Below are positions 1-13,400 of a stretch of 64,000 bases of DNA, piece by piece. Source of the stretch: Phoebastria nigripes. Lineage: Eukaryota > Chordata > Aves > Procellariiformes > Diomedeidae. The stretch lies in NCBI GenBank assembly GCA_035582835.1, contig JAYKAV010003358.1, forward strand, positions 153,065 through 217,064, read 5' to 3'. How positions within the stretch are numbered: the stretch's first letter is position 1; each line of letters starts with the position of its first letter. A model generated the notes under the pieces. It was not told the origin of the DNA and ran no database searches. It worked only from the letters and a program-made list of their open reading frames with translations. The position numbers and the translations under genes were made by a program.

Positions 1-3000
1 TTGCTTACAAGCTTTCTAAAACTCTGATTCATCTGACAGTGTCAATACAAGGTCACACACTTGACTCTCAGACGTTTCAGAAAATGGATTTTGTTCAGGG
101 ATGTGTGTATGGCACTGGAGGCTGCTGCTGGTTTTAGATTCTGTTTCCAGCGCAGGACCATGGCAGCACACCAGCCAGCATGGTTGCTCTGGCACGGGCA
201 TTGAACACTCTGTCTTTGGGGGCAGTGTGGCCTCTGTACCCTCTCTACTGCCTTTGAGTTTTCTGTGTTTACTGAAGTAGACAGTGTTAGATGTTGACAT
301 CTTTATATTCAGTAACTAACATGATAAAATAAATGGGGAAGCAACCAAAGGACAGGGAAATTTTCTTGGAAGTCTTGGAAGTGTTGCTATTCCCTACTAA
401 ATGGCTCTATATACATATAATTTTGGCACATTTGAGAAGGAAGGGCAAGGCATGAGCCAGAATGCTCACTTAAGATTCCTTTATCCAATGTAAGACACAC
501 AGATTGACACAGGTACAGTGTTTTCTCGGATATCAGTGAAGCTCTGCATAGCCACAGAGTTACTCTCAGAAGAAACAGATTTTCAGAATGGGACCATGAA
601 CAGACATGTGCTATTGGAGGAGCTTTTGGGACAAGATGGGCTTCCAGAATACAGAGTGCAGGCTGATAGTTGGGAAGTGCTCAGATCCTACAGTGAGTGC
701 TGCCAAAGTAGGGCTCCAGTTAGACAGTTTAAAAACCTAGACAGAGATTGTGTCTGGTGTATTTTTAGAAAATAATTATGCACATTCTTTTGAATATTTA
801 AAATGATGGTGAAAANTGTATCATTCATCTGGCATGTTGGTTTAAAAAACCAAGACATGATGTTGGAGCCTGAGAACAGAGACATCGTATCTTTGTGAGA
901 GATTCACAGACGCTTGATTTCATTCATCCACCCACACAGTCTGAGATAAGCATAAGAAAATTGTTCTACTTCAAGATGGAAAGTTAACTGGTTTGAAAAG
1001 CTGTCTTGGAGGTCAAGGGCTTCTGTGATAAATCTTCTACATTTTTATTTGATCAATTTGATGATGTTTCTTAAAGTCCATATAAGAGTTGGTTGGTTTT
1101 ATGTTTTAATGTTCTCAGAGCAGAGAATTCACATTTTGACAAATGTACTGCTGTACATTAAAAAAGGATGCTATCATGAAACTGCTGTCATTACCAATTA
1201 ATGTTCTTACTGCCATTTTCTTTCTTGTGATAATGTTTAATTCATTCTAACCTTAACAGATTCCTGTCAAAAAGAAATGAGAGTGAATCTCAGACAAAAA
1301 GAATTCAGCAGATGAGTTGGGCCTAGGTAGAATATTTAACATTACAAAGAAAGCAACCAACTTCCTCCCTAATTATGTTACATTTTCGTCACTATCTGAT
1401 GGATCCTTCACTGTTATAAATTGTAACAGTACCATGTGAAATTTGCTTGAAGTGTGCTGATATGCATAGCTGAGGAACTGGTCCAGTACTGCAAGCACCT
1501 ACTGGGTCTCAGAAGTTGGATGGGCCTAATCATTACAAGCATGGCTACATTAGTGCAGGGGTCTTCCAGTTATTAGTGCAATCGAGAAATCAAATTAGTC
1601 CAGTAGTATGATATGCAGTCTGTTTAGCAACACTGTTAGAAACATTTATTGTAGTTTTATGATAATATCTTTATTTGTGATGTTGGATGTGCTTTGTAGT
1701 GATGTAGCTGCTTGAGCTCCAAGTGCCTGACTCATGCCAATTTAGAATGAGACTTTATTCTAAAAATTTTCTTACAAATAGGAAATTCCTGGAAAAAAAT
1801 TCAGAAAACTCCCCAAACCTCNTACAGCTTATTGCTCAAGTTGAATGTGCTCTCCAGTATCACAGCAACAATTGTATGAGACTAGCATTTCTGTAAAATA
1901 CTTGGATTCTGCAACATGGCGTTTTCTGACAAACCATCAGTTAAATCTAGTTAACAGATTATCCTTGAAGTGTTCAGTGTCAAACCCATTTTCTCCTTCC
2001 CACGGAGGATATTCTTCTCTGATTTGTCTAAGCCACAGCTGCTTTTGGTTATAATCTCCAGAAGAGATATTGTCTGGGTAAAACATATGGTCAGGTACCC
2101 TGTGCCATCTAACTCAAACCACTGTACTTTTGTTAAAATTTTACTTGCTTGAGGAGGAAGTTTCTGGTCTGCTAATGTAAATTCATGGCATCTACAGAGT
2201 GGTTTTCAACTATGTCTTGCATGAAAACTGAGGNAGAGTTTCTGAAAGCAGCATGAATCAGGCAAGAATTTGTGGTTTTCTTTTACCTGGTGGTGTTATT
2301 GAGGCTTATGGACCATACCTAGAAGGCAAAACTCATATTTCCAGTGAGACTATGATTTGTGTGAAGCACAATGCAACGTGACCATACAAGGATTGCTTTA
2401 TTTTCCTGAAAAAGGAAAATGTACTTGTACTTTTGGCATTATTCACAGAAGGCTATATAGCATGCTTTGACAGCAGTATGTATACCTGTAAAAGCATCTA
2501 TGAAGGTTTCAGAGCACCAGAAATTTGTTGAAATTATTTTTGAGATATGATGTAAAATTGAGCAAATGGGTGTATGATCTGAAATCAAAATAGACCATGT
2601 ATTTTTCTCATGGTTTTTAAAAAAGTTGCATATGGATTTGAATTAAGAAGATCTAGTTGGGGCCTACTGTGAAAACAACCCATGGAAATAAGTTACCATT
2701 CATCCCAACCTGCTCCTCCTAAAGTGGCAAATAACATAGATTTCATTGATCACTTTCAATGACTCGAAGAAAAACAGCTTGTATTATTTGTCCACTGAAG
2801 GTGAATAGCAGTGAATGTTTTCCTACATACATTATTTTCCCACATGCATTGTTTTCCTACTTATATTTATATATGCCCTACATGTATTAGTTCTCTCACT
2901 TACCAGACTAAAAAATACTTTCTTTTTTTCTAAAATTTATTATAGATAACTTGTATAGGAGCCAGAAACTGCACATGCTTTCAATATACAGAGAAGAGTA

Positions 3001-3429
3001 TAATTTTGGAAAATACACAGTTGATGACGAGTTGTTTTTCTNCTGTCACAGCAGAAGTTTGACTATTGAGGGTTATTTCCTCATGGAAGAAGGGGAAGGG
3101 GGAAGACAGCCTTTTAGATCTTGTCACATTTTCTTCTTTCAGTGAAAAAAAATCATTTAAATTCTTCCGGAATNGCTGTGGTTTTCTTGTGACACCTGTT
3201 TTGGAGACATCTGTTTACACACTAGTTTTCTACTAAACCTGCTTTCTGCAGTATTTTGTTGGGAGTATTCCTCCATCATGGAGGGTGGGGAGGAGGAACG
3301 GAAAGTATTTGCTCTCAGGCTGGGATAATTATGTTTCTGTTGTGATTATGTCTTAAGTACTATAATCTTTTCATAGCAGTATTTTGNTATTTGCTATATT
3401 TGCTATGACCTGATTCACTGAAGAAAGCA

Positions 3430-4400
3430 AGTAACTGGCACTGCGTGGGCCGGGTGCTGGGGGCGGCGGGGGCTCCCCCGGGACCTCAGGGCAGGGCTGG
3501 GCAGCCAGGGCCCATCCGACCACCCCAGCCAGGAGCAGGGCAACTGGGGGGCACCGGGGCAGCCCCAGCCCTGGGTATCCTGCACCTCCCTGGGGATGGG
3601 GTCAGGCTGAGGCAAGGCTGGGACGTGGGCCCNTGGGTGTGCCCGGCTCAGCAGGCCGATGGCTGGGCAGGGCTGTGGGGAGCTGGCGAGTGGCCCTGCT
3701 GCGATGTTGCTGCAGCAGGGACTGACAGCCTCAGGTGGGGGGCTGAAATGGGTTTCCTGGGCTGTGGGCAGGTGGGGGGGAGGCCCTGGGAGCAGCCTGC
3801 TGGTGCCCTCAGGGCCCTGACAGGAAGCTCCACCATGTTTATACTCTGCTCCAGGGAGACCTGTGACAGCCTCAGGGCTTCCTGGTGACTGTCATGGTGA
3901 GGGCCTTTCCCAGGAAGCCTCCACTCCAGGGGGCAGGCGCCTTTCTCAGCTCGCTGGGAAGCAGGAGCTGACTCGGAGCTTTTCAGCTCCCAGTACGAGT
4001 GTTTTGAGAACATNAATTCTAACAGGGGACGCAAAAAGCACACCAGCTGTGTTGGTTTTAGTATTAAATTTGGGGCCTGACAAGTTTAGTGCTGGGTACC
4101 TTCCTAGGTGCCCTCCTGGCCTGACACAGTCACCTGCATTTGAGGGTGTAGACATGGCAGCCCCCCACTGCTGCCGCTTCCCCCCCTCACCCAGCGGGGC
4201 CCAGGCAAGCTGTTCCCCGCAGCAGGCACNCCTTCACCGTCAGTGCTGCAGGTGCGGAGAGGCACAATCACCTCTGCCAAGGCAGGCTGCAGCATCAGGA
4301 TGGCAAATGCCCTACAGCAAGTGGACAAGGTGGGCTGCACGGCCTCTCTGTGCTAGGCTGGTTGCTCTTGTCCCCAGTTCTTCAGGGGTTTCCCTTCCTG
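3430..4400. other. GC-rich intronic island of unknown nature
   Basis: Base composition changes sharply at about 3440, from AT-rich intron to very G+C-rich sequence, and relaxes again near 4400. The first 200 bases hold several CpGs and long G runs. The remainder is GC-rich but less CpG-dense. Reading frames are open on both strands, rich in Gly, Pro and Ala, overlap each other and show no domain, so I do not call a protein. It could be an alternative promoter or enhancer island, an old GC-rich repeat or LTR-like insertion, or an isochore patch. No element family is recognised. Confidence 0.6.
3447..3472 (+). promoter_or_regulatory. Canonical G-quadruplex motif
   Basis: Four G runs of 3, 3, 5 and 5 bases (3447-3449, 3452-3454, 3459-3463, 3468-3472) are separated by loops CC, TGCT and CGGC. 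This meets the usual G3+ N1-7 pattern on the + strand. More G runs follow at about 3545-3560 and 3760-3795. It sits at the left edge of the GC-rich island. Folding and function are inference. Confidence 0.7.
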
Positions 4401-7400
4401 ATTCATGGTTGAGCTTTTACGAGTGCTCTGGTGCTTTATAGGTTTTGGCTGCTGAGGAGATTTCTTTCCCTCCTCTTTGTGTTGCTCACTTTTTTGCTTT
4501 CTATATCATGAGTTCGCTCTNTAATGGCAGTTAACAGGCATGCAATAATCTGCATAAATGGAGAAAGGCAAATGCAGACTGAAAATGCACCGGAAAAGTG
4601 CATTGGAACTACCAGCCGATGTCACAGCATCACGCAGCCAAGACAGAAGACATGAAATAATGCATGGCCCCTTAACTGGCATAACATGACCAACGCTGTG
4701 CCTGCAGCTGTACTGCAGCACGGGACCATCAATGTGTGCCACAGGGAAGTGTAAAGCCAGGAATCCCATTTCAATTGGGGATTTTATGCTTCTGTTATTT
4801 TCCAAAGAACATTAAGGGTTTTTTTATTTTTAACTGTAAACCTTTTGGATACAGTCAAAGACTCTAAAAAAATTTCCTTTGTATGCCAAACTGCTGCTGG
4901 TGTGCTCTGTGGCCTTGGTGTTACATTCAACGTCTTTATGATTCAGTCCTGCATTTCCATTCTTCACAGGGCTGTTATAACACTTAACTAATTAATGTCT
5001 ATATATTGTTTGATGTCCTTGAGCAAATAGAAATAGAAAGCTACAGATATACAGACAAATAATAGTATTTCAGGCCTGCTGAACTCCTGTTTCAACCTGT
5101 AGTCACAAAACTGAATTGCCAAAGTGAGAAGCAGGAAAGAAGCTCTGTGAGAAGTTGCAATGAGGAGAGGATCTCCAAAAGCATTACCTTTTTTTTCTCC
5201 CTACTGATGAAATGCTCCATTATTTTACTTCCTGGGTTTGAAGCATCATTATTTTTGGATCCTGGTTCTTTTCAGAAAGCATTTAAGTAGTTGTTATTCC
5301 AATAACAAGATGATAATGGGAGAAGAAAGGAAAAATTTCTCCCCAAAATCATAATTCTCAGGATGGTCTGGGTGACAATTTCTTTGTGGGCTAAAAAATA
5401 AAGAATTAATATTTGCCAAGATTCATTGTTCCATTAATTGCTACTATTCTAGGGCAGGACTTCTTCCAGCTTGTCTTTGGGATTGTGATTTACATTTAGC
5501 ATCTATGCAGCAATGCAATCACAATAAGCTACAGTATTTTCAGTTTCTGAAGTCAGCCAGTGTGTCTGCAGACTCAGCGACGGTCACAATTTTAGTATTT
5601 GAGTGTGAATTTTTACTAGCTAGATAGATCATGGTTGGTTCATTGAGTTCAAAAATAGCAACAAGAAAGAAAGATTTGAGCTATTTTTGAATGAATTTTG
5701 ACAGATTTATAATCTACTTCCATGGATTCCAAAAGTAAACACAGAAACTGTTTTTGGAGGGTAAATGATTTGTTGAAAATTATTTGCTTGGCTCTAATTA
5801 GGATAAACATTTTTACTCATGGAAATGAAGGGAATGTACAGGCTCGGATGTTTATTAATTCAAATATGTAGCATTTTTGTTTGGGAATAATTTTGAAACT
5901 GATAATACCCAAGTTCAATTATTCTGCAGTTAGTTACTATGGATACTTGGTTTGCAAAATATGTGGCTTTATGGCTAAATTTCTGCCAAAGACCGTATTG
6001 TTAAATAATACGTCTTTTTTTAGGCAAACACATGAAGTGGCATGAGACTATGTTCATAGTCATGCACACAGATCTGGCAGNGAGAAGTCTGAGTAAATAT
6101 CAGTGAGCTTTATTTTGCAATCATCTCTTTGTATGTCTTGGAGCAGATTTGTCAGATTTGTATAAATAGGGCTTTTTAAATAACAGCTTTTTTGTAGAAG
6201 TTCAATAATTTTTTTTTTTTTTTTGACAAAAACATCCCTGCTTCTTTTTCCCCACATGCCAGTACTAATGCAGCTCTCCTAAAGCCTGGTCAGCTTTCCT
6301 GCCCTTTGCTGTTGTTGCCCAGTCTCATGGAAGTATTGTGGTACAAATAGATCATCCTTTAGTTATCAAGACTGAGTGTGCTTCACTTGGTTTCTCACTT
6401 TAGCATGTTTCCTCTGGTAAAAGACTTCTGCATTCATTTCATTAATTATTGTCAAGTATTACTCAGTGACACGTTTACCAATAAGCAACATGTAAAAAAG
6501 CCGCCCCATACAGTTGTTACTGTCATGTTCCCATCTCATGCACAGGTCCTGGAGCTGTTGCTGACTCTTCTGCTTTGGGAATCCTACCAATGGCCAGATC
6601 CTGCATGAAAATCAGAAGTCTATTCAATAAAAAATAAGTTTAAAGTTAAAATTACCTTTTTTACAGTAGTCACATTGCAGGGTCTTTAGACACAGTAAGA
6701 CACAACTAGTTATAACTAGAATAGCAATACTCAAGTGAACGGATGAACCATTCGTGGGGTGTGGGTTGCAGGTGACTTACTGAAGCAGGTAAGAAATGGC
6801 AGCAGAGGTTAGTGAGAAAGCTCAGCTGAAAACAAAACTTCTCTGTAAGTTCTTGCATAAGCAGGGCCTCTTTCTCAAACAAGAGCAAAGCAAGAACATT
6901 TATTTCTCCATCTTCAAATGTCTGACTAGTTTGTGCAAAGTTAGGTGACAATCTTAAGCAAACTTTTTACTCGTAAAGCAGCAAAGAATCATTATTCAGT
7001 CAAGGTATCAGTACTCGTTCATTCAGTCATTCCTACGATATGAGAGTTGAAAGTGTAATCTCCATGTGTAGGTGCTGACTGGGTGAGAAGGTGTCAGTGG
7101 ATGGACCCCAGTATTTATGCAGCCTGCTTTGCAAGGCAAGGCGTATGATTTATGTAGCCTCAGTTGTCCCACAGATGAAGGTGTCCTTAGTTAATAAGAG
7201 GCAATTTTTGTGAATTGGTGAGCGTAACTTGGAGTCAGGGACCTTCAGATCCACAGGCAGGTGAAGCTTCAGCTTCANGGGGCTGAATTCAGCCCTGCAT
7301 TTGCATGCAGAGGCAAAAACTGCTGCTGGCTGTGGTTTGCTGCACTGGCACCTTTGAGAGCANGCCAGCAGGCCCTTACGGGCAAGTACTGTGTCAGAGC

Positions 7401-10400
7401 TGGATTGCTGCTTAGAACTGCTGAGTGAATTAAGATGTGTAATAATTTTTAAAACAAAACTCTATCTTTAGCTGTATTCTGTTGGGGCCTGGGTATTGTA
7501 ACACCTTTGAGCAACAGGTGGTGGAAATTAAGCACCATTGGCCTTGACTGGTATTTTGCCAGGTCCTCTCCTCCNTACTCTTTCCACAACCAAACTGTTA
7601 ATAAATGCTCATTAAGAAGCAAGTTACCTGTTTGAACTTGTTTTTTGAATACATTATCTTCTGTAGTTTTGGCTTCTATTTTATTTCTCTTTACTTAATT
7701 CAGTCATTCTATAGTTTTTGTTACTTTTCCTTCTCCTGCTTCTTATCTTCTTTGTTAAAAATCATGGACATGTAACTGGAGGGTTGGCAATGTAGCTTGG
7801 AGAAACAGATTTACAAGTCTAAATTTTGTCCTAAGGGATAATTTTCACATATTTGTTTTTAATATCTTAGACAAACTGAATGATTGATTTAAATGATCCA
7901 TCAAGTGAGCCTATCCTGAAGCTCAATAGACTGTTAGATGTGGTGCTATCACAGTGAGTATAAAAATGTCAAAAAAGTAGTAACAATGAAGTTTAAGAGA
8001 AGTAGGTGCTTCATTCATGGCTAGGAAGAGCCTTGCCAATAAAAAGGGGCACCTGTTTCAGCTTCACTGAGGAGGTGATGTTACTGACTGTCTATGGGAA
8101 AACACTTGGACTCAGTCTGGAAAGACTGGTCACAAAGGCTAGATCATGATTCAAACTTCAAAATATTTTGCATTTTTATTAGGATGAGCTCAATATTAAA
8201 AAAAAAAAAGTGGAAGTATTTGGTATTTGAAAGCTTGATATTTGAAATTCTTGTTAGATGACCTAAAGGTTGCAATTTTATAATTTCACACAGCTGATTT
8301 ATATTTGAGATGAATGGCCAAGAGTAGCACAGCATGTAAAATACTTTAAAAATACATTTTAATTGTAACTTAAACAGGAATTAATGGAACAAATTACTCT
8401 TTTCTGTCATAACACGTAAAAGAGAGAATTATTTCCACATTTGTTGGTGAAAAAAGGTATGAGTTTACTTTGTTTGTTCTCATATGGCTCTCGTAACAAG
8501 AGCTAACAATGAAACCTTACCTAGTGTGATTTTGTAATTGTCGTTTTAAATTCTTATTGTATCATGAATGGATCCTTAGGGTGAAACATCTTGGGTTTAG
8601 GAATTACTTTATAGTTTTACCTCATTCTATTCATGAAAATATAACAATTTAAAAGTAAAATTTTCATAGGCAGTCAAATCAGATGAGAGACAAGTCCTAG
8701 ATGAAAGGAAAATGTGCTCTTAAATAATCGCAGCCAGAACATTGAATTTTAAAGGTCTTAATTCATCAAGGAAGAATGTATTTTGGCATGTAGGTTTTTG
8801 GCATTATGCTTGGGTAAAAACAGTATGAACATAAGGAGAAGAGTCAGTGTCAAAATGCAAACTGTGAGGAGAAATGCAACAGTAGATTTGAATAACCTCA
8901 TGCCTTGTGGTTCATATTTCTGATCCANTTTTGCACTTTCTTTAGTTCTGTGATGTTTTTAAGAGAGCTTTGAGGTATAAACTTAGAGTTTTCATTGGAG
9001 GTGGAGGTGAGGAATTTGCTAGGATCCACCAGTATTGTTGTGACCAAAAATTAGTATGTTCTTTCCTGTCACCCTGGGTTTTGTCAGGTGTAATAGAAAT
9101 GCCAGCTGCTCCTTGTTGCTTGCTGAAATCACTGTTTATCTAGCTGGTTNGGTTGTCTTGGGTATATGTAAAGATCTGGTTTGCACAAAACGAAAAAAAA
9201 GCTCGAAGTAAGGAGTATGAAAACTGTAGATAAGGTTTTCCTGAGAGTGAATCTGCATATCAGAAAAAAATAGCATGAAGCACTAGGAGAGTGTTGTGAA
9301 TCAAAGGGGTATTTTGTAATCTGTAGGTAGTTTTGTAAAGCCAGCACAGCCATCTCAGCCATCTTTCTTGCTTGACATATATAACACAACACCATTGTAA
9401 TTTTCTCAGGCTGTAGTGAATGTTGGGACTTAGAAATGTAGAGATTGTGTCTGTTCTTAAAGTTTCTGAAATCATGAATCTGGGTTATGAAAACAATCGA
9501 ATTGGCTTAAAAATTGTAAGATAAAGAAAATGAAATTAAAGCATATTGATATGCATCAGCTTTCCAGGGTATACTACTGCTATTTATTTTCTGGTCTTGC
9601 ATATATGAGGGAAGATGATACAACTTTTCCTATACAGAAATTTTGATACTTGTTGGTAGGCAAAAGTATCACTTTCACATGAAAGAATACATGGTTATGG
9701 CAGTCACTTTGTAAATTGCAGTATATCATTTGAATGCTGGGAAAACACAGGCTTTTTGATAAATGCAAAGTTTCAGTGCCTTTGAAGCTATCTTAAGCTA
9801 GGGAGNAAAAAGAGTGAAACAAAATTGCATGTTATTTTTTAAAATGTTCGCTCAGCTTTCAAGTTTGACTAGTCAGGCTATTTAATGATATCACATCTAC
9901 TGTCTGTTTTTTTTAAATCTTCTGTCTTTTTGTTTTAGTATTTAATGTGAACTTGAGGCATTTGTGGTGAAGAGCTTCGGTTAAGAGTTAAGCAACCTGT
10001 AGTTTGCAGATGTTTAATGGCAAGGATTTGTTTTGTCTGAAATGTACAGAATTTTAACCATGTTATTAGATCACCCAGTTTCAATGCTCACAGAAATTTT
10101 AATTCTAGTTCAACTTGTGAACTTTCTTCCTACCTAATTGTTGTTTTGTGTAACTCATCTGATGCCACTGAAGTCACTGCCAATTTACAGTAATATAAGT
10201 GCAAATTTTGTGCTCTTATTTGTGTTACAAGCTTCAAAAAAACATGTGGAGTCTAAACAAGGACAAATGAACAGGGAGCGGATCATTTTGTTTCAAGCTT
10301 ATTTGTATAAAAGTATATCCTTTATCAATTAATACTTGCTAAAATCGTTTCTGGAAAGTTGACAGATTCTGTTCCTAGCTGAACGAGATTTAGTTCATCT

Positions 10401-13400
10401 CGTAGAGGTGGGGAAAGTCCTGTTCATCACCGAAATGCTCTTAGGAGGTTTCTTTGCTGGTAAGTTTGTGGAAGGGCAAAGGTGAAGGAGTGAGGAGAAA
10501 ATTCTTTCGCTAACGCAAGTATTTCCTGTAGACAGCAATTACATACAGGTCTGTGAATTTTAGTTAGCTACCCACAAGCATTTGAACTGCGAGCTCAACG
10601 TAGTGTTTGTCTAACCTTCCTTATTTCTGTATTTCCAAGATATCTGGTAGAGACTTTTCAAAATGAAATACTTTTTTTTTTTCTTTATGAGTGAAAGATC
10701 AAATAATGCAATTATTTGACCATTTTCTCACCAATTTACAGTCTGTATACCATAAGGGAGTTTGGCTTTTTCCTGACTTTTTCTGCAAGCTGATTCTAGC
10801 TGTGCTGTTAAAAGCTACTCTATATGTAGCTATTTTACAGTTCTTTTGTCAACTCATTGTTTGATGTTACATTGACTAGGAGTTCTCTGTTTGAGCTTAA
10901 TTTATGAGCTTATTTTGGAGTAAATAATTATATTTTCTTTACTCTGTGGCTCTTACTCAAATGAAAGTGTATCTTAATGCTGCCTTCAAGTATTGTAGGT
11001 TTTTTCCTAACTAGTAATAGCATATAGTAACAATACAGAAAATCCGTATAATTGCTACTACTAATCTGGTACAATAAAGAAAAATGCTATTTCAAAGGAA
11101 AATCTGTTCTGTTCAGTTGTAGGTAGAACAATACACTCGGAGTTATTATCTGTTCTGTTGAAGTAATGGCACCTCTGCTAAGGAATCCTGGTGGATGGGA
11201 TGATGACCTTCTCTCTACTAGTTTCTGGGGTACAGGCGTTGTGGGTGCTGTAAGCCTTGTTCCCATGTAATGACCCAAAATGGTTCCTTCTCTTGGGGAA
11301 ACAAAACAGTTATTTTCTACTAGTACTTTCAAAAGTCACAAAGGAATCCAAACAAAATGTGAAAGGGAGGTTCCTCTTACTCGGTACCAACTATCCAGAC
11401 ATTTCTGAATGGAGCAGGTTGTAGCATCCAGAGCCTCTTCAAGCAAAATCCCCCACCCTGGCCTATCAATGGGAAATAAAGCTCTGAGATGCTCTGGTTT
11501 AGATCCTGGGTGCCAAATGCACCCTGTGGATCCAAAGGAGTAAAGCAGGATTTTTTTTTTTTCTGACTTAACTCCCTGTCGCTTCCCAATATGGTCAAAT
11601 ATAGTGCACAATGCTAGCAAATTGTTTTTGGTATTGTTAGAAGTCATTGACTGACTATGGTTTAGCATCAAATAGGATTGTCCAAGAATGTTGGACTAGC
11701 ATTATGGGAATGAGAAAACAAGTGGCAGCAGCACGAAAGCTATGCCTCACAGTAACTAGAAGCGTATGTACTGTGTTGAGACTAAACATGTCCAATGTTA
11801 TGGAATTCCGAAAATTAAATTATTTCAACTGTTTCCTGATCAGAGCAATGTTTGAAATAGCCCAAAAAATGGAGATGTAGAAAAAAAAAAAAATGCTGGC
11901 TGGAAACCCTTGGGGAGTTGATTTTTCAGAGATACTAAGAATGCACACATCCTGTGGAAATCCAAGAACTCCTTGAATAATGAGTACTTGAGTTATACAG
12001 GCCTTAAAATTACTGCTTTAGCTTTAATTTGTTCTATGCATCACATCACATCTTTACCTTAAATGTAATACTGTTTTATTTTGTTCTGAGAAGGAAATGG
12101 AGTTTGACTTATGTTTTCTGCCTTATCATATCCTGCTATTTTCTAATATGGTCACATTCACCCTTCTGTGCCAGCACACACGCTCACAGTGCAATCAGTT
12201 TTCCCTTTCAGTCAGAAAGGGATCTAGAACTGTGGTCTGGATTTAACCATCTCTTTAGCACCTTTAATAGGCAGTTACCCTTTTTTCCCCACACACCTCT
12301 CATTAAGGCAATCAGCTGGGTATTTCAGTGTTTCAGGATGAAATACATAGTGGGCTTTTTGTTTCACAGTTTTACTTTGTCCTGTTAAACTTTAATTGCC
12401 ACCTGGACTTAATATATTTGATGAATATCAGCTGGTACTCCACTCCCTTTCACTGGCCATGGGCAGCTCTAGCCTGTCTTGTGCAGAACCCCTCTTATGG
12501 TACAGTAGCATCAGTCATCGTGTCTGACAACACTGTTCATATGCTGTCTGTGGAGGGAAGGGGTAAGGGTGAGTTCAAAAGCATTTTGCAGGCATATGCT
12601 AATCAAGTGCTAAAAATCTTTAAAAGGACAGTATTTTATTTATGAAATTCTACATGGGCATTTTGTGAACAGCTCATATAATTTTCAAATTATACTTTTG
12701 CATGTAATTTAAATGACCTGCTCTCAGCAGATGTTTGATCTGCCAACTATCTGGAAGAACATAGTGTATGTTTCCTATTGCCTTACTTACTGATTTCCAA
12801 AGGCCTTTAATGGGGAGAAAGGGGTTTAGACCACTGACAGTGATAGATTTACAAAAGGGTATATTTCTGGCCCACTGATTTTTAGTAGTAATGTCACCCA
12901 GTTTGAATGATAGGAATAAGTTGAAAAATAAATGATATCTAAATAACTTAAATCCTTTTTTCAATTATTTTTTGCTTTAGCGATTTGATAAAAAGAACAA
13001 TACTTATTTCTTTTTGTAAAACTGTATGTCAAAAGAAAAGTAGTGGTAGTTTATCTATAGGGAAAGGACATAAGAAAAATGGAAGGAACTGGCAGTGATA
13101 TCAGTATTTTTTTGGGCCTCGATGTGCAAACATTACAAGAGCCTGAGATTTTGTCTGGTTAATACAAAACAAAGCAGGTTGTAGTTAGCCTTGCTTTGCA
13201 GTGATCATGGACACATACAGGTTTACAGTGTCGTATGCTGGCATGAGTGGTTTCTGTGTATTTTTTTCACCATACTAAGAAAAAAAAGGTCTTAGGTTCA
13301 ATTCTAAAACTCCCTAGTCATCTCTGTTTTAGGTTGTAACTCAAGTAGCAAAGTGAGACTAGAGCTGGTTCAAAAACCACATGCTACTTATGAAAAAATT

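Noticed and set aside
518..775. 85-codon frame considered as a possible upstream SMYD3 exon
   Set aside because: It does not resemble the SMYD3 segment expected before residue 178, and no suitable donor in the right phase was seen.
3445..3888. 147-codon open frame on + in the GC island (and overlapping frames at 3863-4441 + and 3648-4043 -)
   Set aside because: Composition is Gly/Pro/Ala low complexity, frames are open on both strands at once because GC-rich DNA lacks stop codons, and no domain or splice context is seen.
12029..12645. Overlapping frames of 119 and 105 codons on +
   Set aside because: Composition is Phe/Leu/Ser-rich as expected from T-rich intron, with no domain and no splice context.
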